Assembly: GCF_002847525.1 (NCBI RefSeq)
Contig: NZ_PKKM01000008.1
Location: forward strand, 21,494-85,493
Source: Schaalia odontolytica
GTDB taxonomy: Bacteria; Actinomycetota; Actinomycetes; Actinomycetales; Actinomycetaceae
Length of the DNA stretch: 64,000 nt
Direction: 5' to 3'
Below, piece by piece: positions 1-9,147 of the stretch (position 1 is its first letter; each line of letters begins with the position of its first letter). The notes under the pieces were generated by a model that saw nothing but the letters and a program-made list of their open reading frames with translations, was not told the origin of the DNA and did not search any database. Position numbers and translations under genes: made by a program.

Positions 1-694
1 GCAGGCGCACAGTCACGGAGTTTCCGACGACGCCGAGGGCCTGGTCGGAGAGCTTCAGATTCGCGGAGATCACCTGACGCGACGACGAGGCCGTAAACAG
101 TTCCGTCTCCATCGTCGCGTTATCGCCGACGCGGGCTTTGAGTGCTCCGATGCGCAGGTCTTCGGGGGCGAAGAGGACGGTGCCCAGCGGCAACGTACCG
201 TTCTGGGTTAGGGTGAGGGCCTTCTGCCACTTCTTGATGGCCGCAATCGTGTTCCAGTCGAAGTGGGCGTTGGGGGTGGCCTCGAAGTAGCCAAGCTCGG
301 ACAGCGCGGTCTCCAGCTGGGTGACGTCCTCGCCGTCGCTCATGCCCTCCTCGAACGCGCGCCAGGCGGGGGTTGCGCCGTGGAGCAGGTAGGTGTTGTT
401 GCCGGCGACCGTGTACACGTGCGATCCCTGGGTGAGGGACGTGCCGGGCGTGGGCAGGGCGGTGACGACGCCTTCGAAGGCGCTCTTGAGGGTGTAGGAG
501 TCGGCGTAGTGGAGGGTTCCCTGGACGGTGGTCTCCCCCACCAGGTCGCCCTTCGTGACGGTCGCCGTCGCACCGTCAAAGGACTGGGGAGCTTGGGCTT
601 CTGCGTCGGTACCGGAGCATGCCGACAGGGTCAGCGCCCCGATCGCGAGGATCGCAAGCGCAGCCGCGGGGCGTGGGGTTTGCGGACGCTTCAC
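1..694 (-). CDS. Lipoprotein membrane-fusion/adaptor protein with peptidoglycan-binding domain (partial)
   Basis: Reading the minus strand from a GTG at 694 gives an uninterrupted frame that runs off the left edge (231 codons seen). The N-terminus is a lipoprotein signal ending in a lipobox (LTLSAC). Next comes a HlyD/MacA-like barrel start (residues about 40-100), then a helical segment resembling a peptidoglycan-binding domain 1 (about 115-165, with DVTQLETALSELGYF and IKKWQ). This is the architecture of adaptors that link ABC permeases to the wall. The start overlaps the stop of the upstream lipoprotein gene in a GTGA, so translation is probably coupled. I expect ABC ATPase and permease genes just outside the window, by analogy with 44.2-47.6 kb. 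The substrate is unknown. Confidence 0.75.
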   Translation of the reverse strand, partial: MKRPQTPRPAAALAILAIGALTLSACSGTDAEAQAPQSFDGATATVTKGDLVGETTVQGTLHYADSYTLKSAFEGVVTALPTPGTSLTQGSHVYTVAGNNTYLLHGATPAWRAFEEGMSDGEDVTQLETALSELGYFEATPNAHFDWNTIAAIKKWQKALTLTQNGTLPLGTVLFAPEDLRIGALKARVGDNATMETELFTASSSRQVISANLKLSDQALGVVGNSVTVRL

Positions 695-1164
695 TTGGCG
701 GCCCCCGCCTGCTGGAAGCACTTGTTGAGCACGTCCTCGGGGATGTCCTTGACGCTGATGCCTTCGCCGGCCTGCGGGTCCTTGACGTCGTATCCGGCCT
801 CACGCAGGCACTGGGCTGCCTTGACCATGGTTTCACGTGCCGCCGGGTCGTTCGCGATGTTGTCGTCACCGGCAATTCCTGGCATCTTCGCCATGCACTC
901 GTTGATCGCGGCGTCGAAGGCAGGGTTGTGGTCGTTGAGCTGATCGGGCGTCAGGCCGGTGTCGGGCACATCGAAGCCCTTCTCGCGCATGCACTGGGCG
1001 AAGAGGAGGTTGGCATCGCCTTCAGCCGCCGAGGCCGGGCTCTTCGAGCTGGACGGAGACGAGGCGGACGAGCTGGACGATCCGGTCGATCCGCATGCGC
1101 TGAGGGCCGCTGCCAGGGTGATGGCGATGACGGCAAGGGCGCGCGTCTGTGCGCGATTCTTCAT
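691..1164 (-). CDS. Small four-cysteine lipoprotein
   Basis: 157 residues. A lipoprotein signal peptide ends in LSAC with the lipidated Cys at 24, followed by a Ser-rich linker (25-48) and a compact domain. The domain has four further cysteines (58, 90, 119, 149), and the segments around Cys58 and Cys119 repeat each other: C-[ML]-R-E-x-G-[FY]-D-V-x-D. This suggests an internal duplication and possibly two disulfides outside the membrane. A good AAGGAG ribosome site precedes the ATG at 1164. The gene is followed, with GTGA overlap, by the PG-binding adaptor. A second lipoprotein at 44208-44831 also has four domain cysteines and the same downstream partner. I do not recognise a named family; a substrate-binding or sensing role for the transporter is an inference. 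Confidence 0.75.
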   Translation of the reverse strand: MKNRAQTRALAVIAITLAAALSACGSTGSSSSSASSPSSSKSPASAAEGDANLLFAQCMREKGFDVPDTGLTPDQLNDHNPAFDAAINECMAKMPGIAGDDNIANDPAARETMVKAAQCLREAGYDVKDPQAGEGISVKDIPEDVLNKCFQQAGAAK

Positions 1165-1333
1165 CGAAAACTCCTTGAGGACTGCTTATCGGCAATGGTT
1201 CGCACTGCCTGTATAGATTACAGTCCACAACCCTGAAAGCTACCTGAAAACTATCGGGGAGCCTGCGCAGAATTTCATCAGACAACCCTGAGAGTTCACG
1301 AGGACGGGGCTCGACACTCCCCCAGCGCGCAGT

Positions 1334-1690
1334 TTAGAGGCACGAACCCTCGTCGTACTCGGCCTTAATGTCCTCGTGGTGGCGGATGACCTCGCGGACC
1401 ATGAAACCCAGGAACTTCTCGGCAAAATCGGGGTCGAGGCCGGAGGAAGCCGCCAGGGTACGCAGGCGCTCGACCTGGCGAGCCTCGCGATCCGGGTCGG
1501 CGGGAGGCAGGTCGAGGCGGGCCTTGATGTGCCCGACGCGCTGGGTGCATCGGAAACGCTCAGCGAGGATGTGCACGAGGGCAGCGTCGATGTTGTCGAT
1601 CGTTGCGCGAGCCTCCGCCAGCTCGGCGGGAATGCCGCTCACACCCCGGTCCGCCGAAGCGGCCACCGAGGCCTCGTCACGATGTGCCAT
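1334..1690 (-). CDS. Chorismate mutase (AroQ/CM_2 type)
   Basis: 118 residues, the usual size of a stand-alone monofunctional AroQ chorismate mutase, which turns chorismate into prephenate for Phe and Tyr synthesis. The all-helical CM_2 signature is visible: IDNIDAALVHILAERF in helix 1, then VGHIKA with the active-site lysine, D-x-x-REARQVERL, and a C-terminal helix ending near VREVIRHHE. There is no signal peptide, so it is cytoplasmic. A strong GGGGGGAA ribosome site precedes the ATG at 1690. It is separate from clpX (stop 1736). Confidence 0.9.
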   Translation of the reverse strand: MAHRDEASVAASADRGVSGIPAELAEARATIDNIDAALVHILAERFRCTQRVGHIKARLDLPPADPDREARQVERLRTLAASSGLDPDFAEKFLGFMVREVIRHHEDIKAEYDEGSCL

Positions 1691-1735
1691 TGTTCCCCCC
1701 TAAGGTCTCAACTGACCTCAGTGTAGCGGGCGGAC

Positions 1736-2995
1736 TCAGGCGCTGCGCTTGCCTTCCGAGGAGCGTTCCGGGTAGAGCTCGGCGGGGCCGACGCCCTCGA
1801 CGAGGTCGCGGGTGATGACCACGCGGGCAACGTCGTCGCGACTGGGCAGATCGAACATAAGGTCCGACAGGGTCTGCTCCATGATCGAGGACAGGCCACG
1901 GGCGCCCGTCTTGCGCTCGTTGGCGCGCGCAGCGATCGCCAGCAGCGCCTCGTGCGTGAACTCCAGGTCCATGTTGTCCAGCTCGAAGAGGTGCTGGTAC
2001 TGGCGCACGAGCGAGTTCGACGGCTCGGTGAGGACTCGAACGAGGTCCTCCTCCGTCAGCTCCTTCGTGGAGGTCAGGATGGGCAGGCGGCCGATGAACT
2101 CGGGGATCATGCCGAACTTGTGGAGGTCCTCGGCGGACACGGCCTCGTAGAGGTCGCCCATCTCGGAGGTGCTCTTCAGCTCGGAGCCGAAGCCCGTGGA
2201 GCGGCGGCCCAGGCGGGCCTTCACGATGTCCTCGATGCCCGCGAAAGCACCGGCGGCGACGAACAGGATGCCGGAGGTGTCGATCTCCAGGAACTGCTGG
2301 TGGGGGTGCTTGCGTCCACCCGTGGGAGGCACGGACGCGACCGTGCCCTCGATGATCTTGAGCAGGGCCTGCTGCACGCCCTCACCCGACACGTCGCGGG
2401 TGATGGAGGCGTTCTCAGCCTTGCGGCCGATCTTGTCGATCTCGTCGACGTAGATGATGCCCTTTTCGGCCTTCTTAATATCGCCGTCGGCCTCCTGGAT
2501 GAGGCGCAGGAGGATGTTCTCCACGTCCTCGCCCACGTAGCCGGCCTCGGTCAGAGCAGTCGCGTCCACGATCGCGAAGGGCACGTCGAGGAGACGGGCG
2601 AGGCAGCGCGCCAGGTGGGTCTTGCCCGTGCCCGTGGGGCCGAGCAGGAGGATGTTGGACTTGGTACCCAGCATGTCCTCAGCGTTGCCGGCCTCGCGAG
2701 AGCGCACGCGCTTGTAGTGGTTGTACACGGCCACCGACAGGGCGCGCTTAGCACGGTCCTGGCCGATCACCCACGTGTTCAAGAATTCGTTGATTTCACG
2801 CGGCTTTGGCAGCGGCGTCGTCGACGAGGAGGGCTGCTGTGAACCGAGTTCCTCTTCGATGATCTCGTTGCACAGCTCAATGCACTCGTCGCAGATATAC
2901 GCGCCGGAGCCACCGATGAGCTTACGCACCTGCTTCTGGCTCTTCCCACAGAAAGAGCACTTGAGCAGTTCCGCGCCATCAGTCAGACGAGCCAC
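1736..2995 (-). CDS. clpX: ATP-dependent Clp protease ATP-binding subunit ClpX
   Basis: AAA+ unfoldase that feeds substrates to ClpP. I chose GTG at 2995 ([13 protein letters not shown]...), 419 residues, because it matches the conserved ClpX N-terminus and has a GGAGG site 4 nt upstream. The frame extends further upstream but that part resembles no ClpX. The zinc-binding domain uses Cys13, 16, 35 and 38. Walker A is GPTGTGKT (119-126), Walker B VDEID (183-187). The C-terminal small domain is complete. It lies downstream of clpP1-clpP2 on the same strand but after a hairpin at 3172-3224, so it may have its own promoter. Confidence 0.97.
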   Translation of the reverse strand: MARLTDGAELLKCSFCGKSQKQVRKLIGGSGAYICDECIELCNEIIEEELGSQQPSSSTTPLPKPREINEFLNTWVIGQDRAKRALSVAVYNHYKRVRSREAGNAEDMLGTKSNILLLGPTGTGKTHLARCLARLLDVPFAIVDATALTEAGYVGEDVENILLRLIQEADGDIKKAEKGIIYVDEIDKIGRKAENASITRDVSGEGVQQALLKIIEGTVASVPPTGGRKHPHQQFLEIDTSGILFVAAGAFAGIEDIVKARLGRRSTGFGSELKSTSEMGDLYEAVSAEDLHKFGMIPEFIGRLPILTSTKELTEEDLVRVLTEPSNSLVRQYQHLFELDNMDLEFTHEALLAIAARANERKTGARGLSSIMEQTLSDLMFDLPSRDDVARVVITRDLVEGVGPAELYPERSSEGKRSA

Positions 2996-3171
2996 GAGAC
3001 CTCCAAGGTGTTGAACGTTTTGCCGTTCGGTCGGATGCGCTTTCGCACTTACTAGCAAACAACGTAGTGCACGCGGGCCAGTTTTCCGCGTAGCCACGCC
3101 TATTGTTATGAAAAGTTCACCCTCAGCCGACAATTGTCAACGCGACAACCGCCTGACCGGTCACATAAACA

Positions 3172-3224
3172 ACGAGGCCGCGGCACCCACCGCACGCACA
3201 CGCGCGGGGAGGCCACGGCCTCGT
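3172..3224 (-). terminator. Hairpin terminator after clpP2, built from the dispersed GACGAGGCC motif
   Basis: ACGAGGCCGCGGC (3172-3184) pairs with GCCACGGCCTCGT (3212-3224), with one G-T wobble. On the minus strand it is followed by a T-rich stretch (TTGTTTAT). It lies between the clpP2 stop (3241) and the clpX start (2995). Confidence 0.6.
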
Positions 3225-3240
3225 CAGTGACGAAAAGACG

Positions 3241-3885
3241 TCACAGAGCCTTGCGAGACTCCAGCACCTGGTCGATCAGGCCATACTCGGCGGCCTGCGG
3301 GGCGGTGAGGATCTTGTCGCGCTCGATGTCGCGGCGCACCTGCTCCACCGGCTTGCCCGAGTGCTTCGAGATGGTGTCCTCGAGCCACGCGCGCATGCGG
3401 TCGATCTCGTCGGCGACGATCTGAATGTCCGAGGCCTGTCCCTGCATGCCCTCCATCGCCGGCTGGTGGATGAGGACGCGGGCGTTGGGCAGCGCCAGAC
3501 GCTTGCCGGGCGAACCTGCGGCCAGCAGCACGGCGGCAGCCGAGGCGGCCTGGCCCAGGCACACCGTCTGAATCTGCGGCTTGATGTACTGCATCGTGTC
3601 GTAGATGGCGGTCAGCGCCGTGAAGGAGCCGCCGGGCGAGTTGATGTACATAGTGATCAGCGAATCGGGATCCTGTGACTCCAGGACCAGCAGCTGAGCC
3701 ATGACGTCGTCCGCGCTGGCGTCGTCCACCTGCACGCCCAGGAACACGATGCGGTCCTCGAACAGCTTCGTGTAGGGGTTCTGACGGCGGAAACCGTAGG
3801 CCGTGCGCTCCTCGAAGTCGGGCAGCACGTAGCGGGCCTGGGGCATCTGGCGGGCGACCGCCTCAAAGTAGGGCTGGGTGCTCAT
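3241..3885 (-). CDS. clpP2: ATP-dependent Clp protease proteolytic subunit ClpP2
   Basis: 214 residues. Serine protease subunit of the Clp barrel; actinobacteria use two different ClpP rings and this is the second gene of the pair. The catalytic triad is visible as Ser115 (GQAAS), His140 (VLIHQP) and Asp190 (IERD). The oligomerisation and handle region is intact. The start codon overlaps the stop of clpP1 by one base (TGATG), so the two are translated from one mRNA and made in matched amounts. Confidence 0.96.
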   Translation of the reverse strand: MSTQPYFEAVARQMPQARYVLPDFEERTAYGFRRQNPYTKLFEDRIVFLGVQVDDASADDVMAQLLVLESQDPDSLITMYINSPGGSFTALTAIYDTMQYIKPQIQTVCLGQAASAAAVLLAAGSPGKRLALPNARVLIHQPAMEGMQGQASDIQIVADEIDRMRAWLEDTISKHSGKPVEQVRRDIERDKILTAPQAAEYGLIDQVLESRKAL

Positions 3886-4496
3886 CAGTTCTCTCCTCGC
3901 GTTCCGATCTCCTGCGGGGTGTCGATCACGCGGTCGACGAAGCCGTACTCGAGGGCTTCCTGCGCCGTGAACCAGTGGTCGCGATCGCCGTCGGCCTCCA
4001 CCTGCTCGACGGTCTTGCCCGTGCGGGACGCGGTGATGGCAGCGAGTTCCTTCTTCATGCCCAGGATCAGGTCCGCGTTAATGCGGATCTCCGTCGCGGA
4101 GCCGCCGGCTCCACCCAGGGGCTGGTGCAGCAGCACGCGGGTGTGGGGCGTGATGTAGCGCTTGCCGGGGGCGCCCGCGGTGAGCAGGAACTGGCCCATC
4201 GACGCGGCCAGGCCCATGCCGACCGTCACGACATCCGGCTTGATGTACTGCATCGTGTCGTAGATGGCCATGCCGGCCGTCACCGAGCCGCCAGGCGAGT
4301 TGATGTACAGGTAGATGTCGCGGTCTGGATCCTCGGCCGCGAGCAGCAGCAGCTGCGCGCAGATCGCGTTCGCATTGTCATCGCGAACCTCGCCGCCCAG
4401 CCAAATAATGCGCTCCTTGAGCAGGCGCTGGTAGACCGAGTCGCCCAGTCCCAGCTGCGAGCCTTCGCCGGCAGCCCCGGTATTGTGCACGCTCAC
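3885..4496 (-). CDS. clpP1: ATP-dependent Clp protease proteolytic subunit ClpP1
   Basis: 203 residues, first gene of the clpP1P2 pair. The triad residues are Ser99 (GLAASMG), His124 (VLLHQP) and Asp173 (DRDHW). It partners ClpP2 and the ClpX/ClpC unfoldases. The start at 4496 follows an AGGAGG-like site. The tig gene lies upstream on the same strand but is separated by 200 bp with a perfect hairpin. Confidence 0.96.
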   Translation of the reverse strand: MSVHNTGAAGEGSQLGLGDSVYQRLLKERIIWLGGEVRDDNANAICAQLLLLAAEDPDRDIYLYINSPGGSVTAGMAIYDTMQYIKPDVVTVGMGLAASMGQFLLTAGAPGKRYITPHTRVLLHQPLGGAGGSATEIRINADLILGMKKELAAITASRTGKTVEQVEADGDRDHWFTAQEALEYGFVDRVIDTPQEIGTRGEN

Positions 4497-4621
4497 GCGT
4501 ACCTCCTCGTCTGTTCGCGGGCCCAGTCGGCCCCATTGCTGTCAACCGTACCCGCTGTGCGCCCGCTCGTGCGCGCGCCGGGCCGTCGTTTCGCTGTCGG
4601 CACATGCGCCAGACAGATGCA

Positions 4622-4655
4622 CTGAGGGGGTGAGGCTCGCGCCCCACCCCCTCAG
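4622..4655 (-). terminator. Hairpin terminator between tig and clpP1
   Basis: A perfect 11-bp stem, CTGAGGGGGTG (4622-4632) with CACCCCCTCAG (4645-4655), and a 12-nt loop, 42 bp past the tig stop. The T-tract is weak. Confidence 0.65.
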
Positions 4656-4696
4656 CCAAGAGTTAGTCACTCGTCAGCGGGCTCACCCGCCGCGGT

Positions 4697-6016
4697 TCAC
4701 TCCTGCTCGTCGGCAACCTCGGTGATGATCTCCGCGCCCTCTTCGGTGGCGGGATCGGTGCCGAAGAACTTGCTCAGGTCGACGTCGGCGCCGTTGGTGT
4801 CCTTGACGGTGACGACCTTCAGGGCCTCGATGAGGGCCTTGGAGCGACCCAGGTCGGCCACGACGTTGGCCATCTGCTGGGAGGAGGAGAACAGCTGGTT
4901 GATGTCGATGCCGAAGTTCTGCGACATCTGGATCGCGTAGTCGATCAGCTCCTGCTGGGAGACCTGCACGTCGAACTTCTTGCCCAGGGCCTCGGAGAGC
5001 AGCTCGGTGCGGATTTCCTTCTCGACGGCCTCGCGGGCTTCCTTCTTGGCCTTGGGCTTGGCGTCCTCGCCGACGCGGTGCTCGACCTGGTGGTCGACCG
5101 CGGACTCGGGCAGGACGATCTCGACCTTGTCCAGGAGGAGGTCGATGAGGGCGTCGCGCGCGGCGAGGGCCTGCTGGGACTCCTTGGACTGGGCGGCCTG
5201 CTTCTTCAGGTCTTCCTTGAGCTCGTCGATGGTGTCGAACTCGGAGACCATCTGAGCGAAGTCGTCGTCAGCCTTGGGCAGCTCGCGGGTCTTCATAGCC
5301 TTGATGGTGATAGTCACCTCGGCCTCTTCGCCCTCGTGCTCGCCACCCTTCAGCTTGGAGGTGAAGGTGACCTCTTCGCCGGCCTTGGTGCCGCGCAGGG
5401 CGGTGTCCTGGCCGTCGAGCATGGAGCCGGAGCCGATCTCGTAGGAGACGTCGGAGGCGGAGTCAACCTGCTTGCCGTCGATGGTGGCGACCAGGTCGAT
5501 GGTCGCGAAGTCGCCGGTCTTGGCCTTGCGGTTGATGGTCTTGAGGGTGGCGAAGCGGCCGCGCAGGTCCTCGAGTTCCTTCTCGACGTCCTCTTCGGTG
5601 ACCTCGGTGGGCTCGACCTCGACGACGAGCTTCTCGTCGATCTCGGGCAGCTCGAAGTCGGGGACGACGTCAACCTCGGCGGTGAAGACGAGCTGGCCAC
5701 CCTGCGCGCCAGTCACGTTGGGGATCTCGGTGACGTCGACGGTGGGCTGGGCCAGGGGACGCAGGTCATTCTCGCTGACGGCGTCGGAGTAGTGGCCGGG
5801 CAGGACCTGGTTGACGACCTGCTCGATGACGGCGGCGCGGCCGAAGCGCTGGTCGATGATGCGCGGAGGCACGTGGCCCTTACGGAAGCCGGGGATGTTG
5901 ACCTGTCCGGCGATCTCCTTGTACGCCTTGTCCATTTCGGACTTCAGTTCCTCGTAGGGAACCTCAACGGTCAGACGAACCTTGGTGGGCTCGAGGGTTT
6001 CAACGGTGCTCTTCAC
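4697..6016 (-). CDS. tig: Trigger factor, ribosome-associated chaperone and prolyl isomerase
   Basis: 439 residues, normal trigger factor length. The N-terminal ribosome-binding domain carries the GFRKGHVPPRIIDQRFG signature (about residues 43-60). The central FKBP-type prolyl isomerase domain (about 160-245) contains GDFATIDLVATIDGK and the GSGSMLDGQDTAL segment. The C-terminal helical chaperone domain follows and ends in an acidic tail. It acts on nascent chains at the ribosome exit. The tig-clpP1-clpP2-clpX order is the classical bacterial arrangement. Confidence 0.97.
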   Translation of the reverse strand: MKSTVETLEPTKVRLTVEVPYEELKSEMDKAYKEIAGQVNIPGFRKGHVPPRIIDQRFGRAAVIEQVVNQVLPGHYSDAVSENDLRPLAQPTVDVTEIPNVTGAQGGQLVFTAEVDVVPDFELPEIDEKLVVEVEPTEVTEEDVEKELEDLRGRFATLKTINRKAKTGDFATIDLVATIDGKQVDSASDVSYEIGSGSMLDGQDTALRGTKAGEEVTFTSKLKGGEHEGEEAEVTITIKAMKTRELPKADDDFAQMVSEFDTIDELKEDLKKQAAQSKESQQALAARDALIDLLLDKVEIVLPESAVDHQVEHRVGEDAKPKAKKEAREAVEKEIRTELLSEALGKKFDVQVSQQELIDYAIQMSQNFGIDINQLFSSSQQMANVVADLGRSKALIEALKVVTVKDTNGADVDLSKFFGTDPATEEGAEIITEVADEQE

Positions 6017-6233
6017 GTGCGTACGCTCCGTAGTCTACAAATCGGGGGAACGCCCATTTCGGGCGCATAACAACTCGCTTAGTGTACGCCACGACCCCGC
6101 TGATGTCCTCATTCGCGGGCAGTAAGTGGGCATATCCACCCCTCTACGGGCGCTTCGAGTGCGCAACGCCACACGGGTGCACTCCGCTCCCCCTCTGGGA
6201 CGAGGCCGGAGCCGCCCACGCTGCCGGGTGCAC

Positions 6234-6515
6234 TCAGGGGGCGAGGTAGTGGGAGCGCCCTCGCACGACGGCTGCCAGGCGGGCGCGGGGCACGTCGGCG
6301 ACGAGGCGCACGGCGGCGGTGATCTCGCGGTGAATGGCTCGGGCTTCGGCGTCATCTGTCGCGGTAAAGCGCGCGGTGACGCGAGGCTGGCCGGAGGCGA
6401 TGGCGATGTCCCAGGATTCGAGCCGGGTGACGGAGCGGGACGCGGCCTCGACTTCTTCGGGGGCCCGTCCGGGTGCCAGAGTCGTGACCGTCATGATGGT
6501 GCGATAGGACGGCAT
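6234..6515 (-). CDS. Small hypothetical protein
   Basis: 93 residues, no signal peptide or membrane segment. The protein is short, rich in Ala, Arg and Thr, and ends in RGRSHYLAP. A GGGGGAG ribosome site stands 5 nt before the ATG at 6515. It lies between tRNA-Pro (upstream) and tig. I do not recognise the family. It could be a conserved small actinobacterial protein; a chance open frame in GC-rich DNA is the alternative. Confidence 0.5.
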   Translation of the reverse strand: MPSYRTIMTVTTLAPGRAPEEVEAASRSVTRLESWDIAIASGQPRVTARFTATDDAEARAIHREITAAVRLVADVPRARLAAVVRGRSHYLAP

Positions 6516-6535
6516 GGACTCCCCCGGGTTTGTAT

Positions 6536-6640
<105 letters not shown>

Positions 6641-6739
6641 TTGGACTGGTGTCCGGTGCCCCATCATACGGGAGGCGCGTGTAAATGTCGCGCACGTGGA
6701 CAATACCCGCTAGGATCTTCGTGTCCCCTTCGGGGGTAC

Positions 6740-6813
6740 GCGGATGTAGCTCAATGGTAGAGCCTCTGCCTTCCAAGCAGATCACGCGGGTTCGATTCCC
6801 GTCATCCGCTCCA
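6740..6813 (+). tRNA. tRNA-Gly (anticodon TCC)
   Basis: Acceptor GCGGATG/CATCCGC; anticodon stem TCTGC/GCAGA with loop CTTCCAA giving TCC; T-arm with GGTTCGATTCC. CCA is encoded at 6811-6813. Confidence 0.95.
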
Positions 6814-6820
6814 GAACTGG

Positions 6821-6852
6821 GAAAGCCCCGGGCCACTCGGCCCGGGGCTTTC
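6821..6852. terminator. Bidirectional terminator between tRNA-Gly and the alcohol dehydrogenase
   Basis: Perfect 14-bp inverted repeat GAAAGCCCCGGGCC ... GGCCCGGGGCTTTC with a 4-nt loop. It lies between the convergent tRNA-Gly and adh genes and gives A/T-rich ends in both directions. Confidence 0.85.
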
Positions 6853-6869
6853 CTGTTAGTCGCTCACGC

Positions 6870-7928
6870 TCACGCAATCTCGGGGAACGTGGAGGTGTCG
6901 ATGACGTAGCGGTAGCGCACGTGGGAGGCGACGATGTTGTCGTAGGCCTGCGTGATCTCCTCGCCGGTGATCATCTCGACCTGCGGGATGACGCCGTGCG
7001 CGGCGCAGAAGTCGAGCATCTCCTGGGTTTCAGCGATGCCGCCGATCTGGGAGCCCGCAAAGGACTTGCCGCCGTTGACGAAGGCGCGCAGGGGCAGAGA
7101 GACGGGCTCGGTGGGCAGACCCACGTCGACGAAGACGCCGTAGGGGCGCAGGGCGGCCATGTAGCCGGCGTAGTCGAGGCCGTCGGCGGACACGGTACAC
7201 AGGATGAGGTCGAAGGAGCCGCGCAGGGACTCGAGCACGCCCTCCTCGCTGGTGGCGTAGAAGTGGTCGGCACCGAAGCGGCGGGCGTCGGCTTCCTTGG
7301 AGCGGCCGTGGGAGATGACGGAGACGTCCGCGCCCATGGCCTTGGCGATCTGCACGCCCACGTGTCCGAGGCCGCCCATGCCGAGGATGGCGACGCGCGA
7401 GCCGGGGCCAACGTTGTAGTGCTTGAGCGGCGAGTAGGTGGTGATGCCGGCGCACAGGAGGGGCGCGCAGGCGGAGAAGTCGAGGGATTCCGGCACGTGC
7501 AGCGCGAAGTCCTCGCGCACCGTGAAGCCGCGCGAGTAGCCGCCGGTCGTCGGGTTGCCCTCGGCGTCGGCGCGGTAGGTCCACAGGGTGCCGGGCGTCG
7601 AGGTGCACCACTGCTCGTAGTCGGATTCGCACATCTCGCACGTGCCGCAGGAACCCACCATGCAGCCCACGCCCACGCGGTCGCCCACCTTGAACTTGGT
7701 GACGCCGGGGCCGACCTTAGAGACGGTGCCGACGAACTCGTGGCCGGGCACGAGCGGGTAGGACACGGGGCCCCACTCGCCACGGGCGGCGTGGATGTCG
7801 GAGTGGCAGATGCCCGCGTAGGCGACGTCGAAGTAGATCTCCCCCTCGCCTGGTTCGCGAATGTCGATCTGCAGGGGGCGGAACTGGGTGGTGGCATCGT
7901 CGCAGCCGTATGCGATCACGCTGGGCAT
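6870..7928 (-). CDS. Zinc-dependent NAD(P) alcohol dehydrogenase (YahK/CAD-like)
   Basis: 352 residues, medium-chain dehydrogenase/reductase. Catalytic zinc ligands are in AGICHSDIH and GHEFVG. Structural zinc cysteines are in CGTCEMCESDYEQWC. The Rossmann fold motif is GMGGLGHVG (about 185-193). It resembles the cinnamyl-alcohol/aldehyde reductase branch that reduces a broad range of aldehydes. AAAGGAG precedes the ATG at 7928. It is a single gene bounded by terminators and tRNAs on both sides. The natural substrate cannot be told from sequence. Confidence 0.9.
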   Translation of the reverse strand: MPSVIAYGCDDATTQFRPLQIDIREPGEGEIYFDVAYAGICHSDIHAARGEWGPVSYPLVPGHEFVGTVSKVGPGVTKFKVGDRVGVGCMVGSCGTCEMCESDYEQWCTSTPGTLWTYRADAEGNPTTGGYSRGFTVREDFALHVPESLDFSACAPLLCAGITTYSPLKHYNVGPGSRVAILGMGGLGHVGVQIAKAMGADVSVISHGRSKEADARRFGADHFYATSEEGVLESLRGSFDLILCTVSADGLDYAGYMAALRPYGVFVDVGLPTEPVSLPLRAFVNGGKSFAGSQIGGIAETQEMLDFCAAHGVIPQVEMITGEEITQAYDNIVASHVRYRYVIDTSTFPEIA

Positions 7929-7979
7929 GAGAACTCCTTTGTCCGGTCAATTGGGCTGCTACAAGCATACTCCAGAAAC

Positions 7980-8006
7980 AAAAACCCCGGCGCATAAGCG
8001 CCGGGG
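7980..8006 (-). terminator. Rho-independent terminator of tRNA-His
   Basis: Perfect 9-bp stem CCCCGGCGC/GCGCCGGGG with a 4-nt loop (7985-8006), followed on the minus strand by TTTTT. Confidence 0.9.
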
Positions 8007-8009
8007 CGG

Positions 8010-8086
8010 TGGGGTGGCTGACGGGACTCGAACCCGCGACGTCCTGGACCACAACCAGGTGCTCTACCAACTGAACTACAGCCACC
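8010..8086 (-). tRNA. tRNA-His (anticodon GTG)
   Basis: Acceptor GTGGCTG/CAGCCAC with the extra 5' G(-1) facing C73, typical of tRNA-His. Anticodon stem CCTGG/CCAGG, loop TTGTGGT giving GTG. CCA is encoded (8010-8012). Confidence 0.95.
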
Positions 8087-8176
8087 ATCGCGTCGCCGTG
8101 AAGGCAACGGGTAGAGCTTAGCACTACCCACCCGAGCTTGGAAAATCGAGCACTACCCTCACGGCGGTGGCGTGCG

Positions 8177-9094
8177 TCACCAGTGGGCGCGAGCGGAGAT
8201 GGCGTCGGCGAAGTTGCCGAGCGCGCCGGGGGTGGCGCCCAGGTAGAGGTCGGCGTCCACGAGGGAGACCTCCATGACCAGGAAGGAGCCCTTGCCGTCG
8301 GGGACCAGGTCCACGCGGTTGAAGAGGAACTGCTCGTCGTGGCCCAGGCGCGAGCGGACGTAGCCGTGCAGGACGCGGCGGATCTCCTCGCCCCATTTCC
8401 ACGCGACGGAGTCGGCGGCCTCGGCGGTCACCACGGCCTCGTGGACGGCAGCATCACTGACCGACGCGGGGTGCAGGGCGGAGCGCTTCTCGACGGCGTG
8501 GGACACCAGGCCATTGAAGAAGACGAGCGAGATCTCGCCGTGCAGGTCGATCTCCTCGACGTAGCGCTGGATCATGACCGAGCGGCCCTCGCCCAGCAGG
8601 CCCTGGACCTGGCGCATGGCGGCCTGGCGCTGGCGGGTGTCGACGGTCGTGTAGCGACCGATGTCGCGCACGCCAGAGGACACGGCGGGCTTGACGACGA
8701 ACTCGCCGAAGGCCGGAAAGCGCGTGTGGATCTGATGCTTGGACAGGTTCTGCTCGGGCTCCAGCCAGTTCGTGGGAATCGTGGGCATACCCAGGGCCGC
8801 CAGTTCCTTGAGGTAATGCTTATCCGTATTCCAGTTCAGCACGTCCGCAGAGTTCTGCACACGACGCAGCTGCTTCGTCCACTCCAGGAACGCCTGGCGG
8901 TCGCTCGCGTAGTCGGACACAGAGCGCACGACGACCATCCCGGCCTCGGACCAGTCGACGTCGGGGTCGTTCCATACCTTGATCTGGGGGTCGCACCCGC
9001 GCGCCGCCAGCTCGTCGAGCAGACCTTCCTCGCCTTTGAAGAGGTTGGGCATGGACTTGCAGGTCACCAGGGTGACTTTGGGATGGGCCGTCAT
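8177..9094 (-). CDS. ATP-grasp family ligase of unknown substrate
   Basis: 305 residues, cytoplasmic. The N-terminal part has a MVVVRSVSDY segment and NWNTDKHYLKELAALGMPTIPT. The ATP-grasp core follows, with the lysine motif FVVKPAVSSGVRDIGRY (about 130-147), an MIQRYVEEIDLHGEISLVFFNG strand pair, and the metal-binding end FLVMEVSLVDADLYL. This is the widespread stand-alone ATP-grasp group that couples a carboxylate to an amine. It lies 53 bp after ddl on the same strand, so it may act on cell-wall amino acids or peptides; that link is inference. D-cycloserine-forming DcsG enzymes are another ATP-grasp group and could be compared. Confidence 0.75.
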   Translation of the reverse strand: MTAHPKVTLVTCKSMPNLFKGEEGLLDELAARGCDPQIKVWNDPDVDWSEAGMVVVRSVSDYASDRQAFLEWTKQLRRVQNSADVLNWNTDKHYLKELAALGMPTIPTNWLEPEQNLSKHQIHTRFPAFGEFVVKPAVSSGVRDIGRYTTVDTRQRQAAMRQVQGLLGEGRSVMIQRYVEEIDLHGEISLVFFNGLVSHAVEKRSALHPASVSDAAVHEAVVTAEAADSVAWKWGEEIRRVLHGYVRSRLGHDEQFLFNRVDLVPDGKGSFLVMEVSLVDADLYLGATPGALGNFADAISARAHW

Positions 9095-9147
9095 AGTTAT
9101 CTTTCTATCGTGGGAATTAGTTGATTAACGAGGCATTGGCTGGGTTC

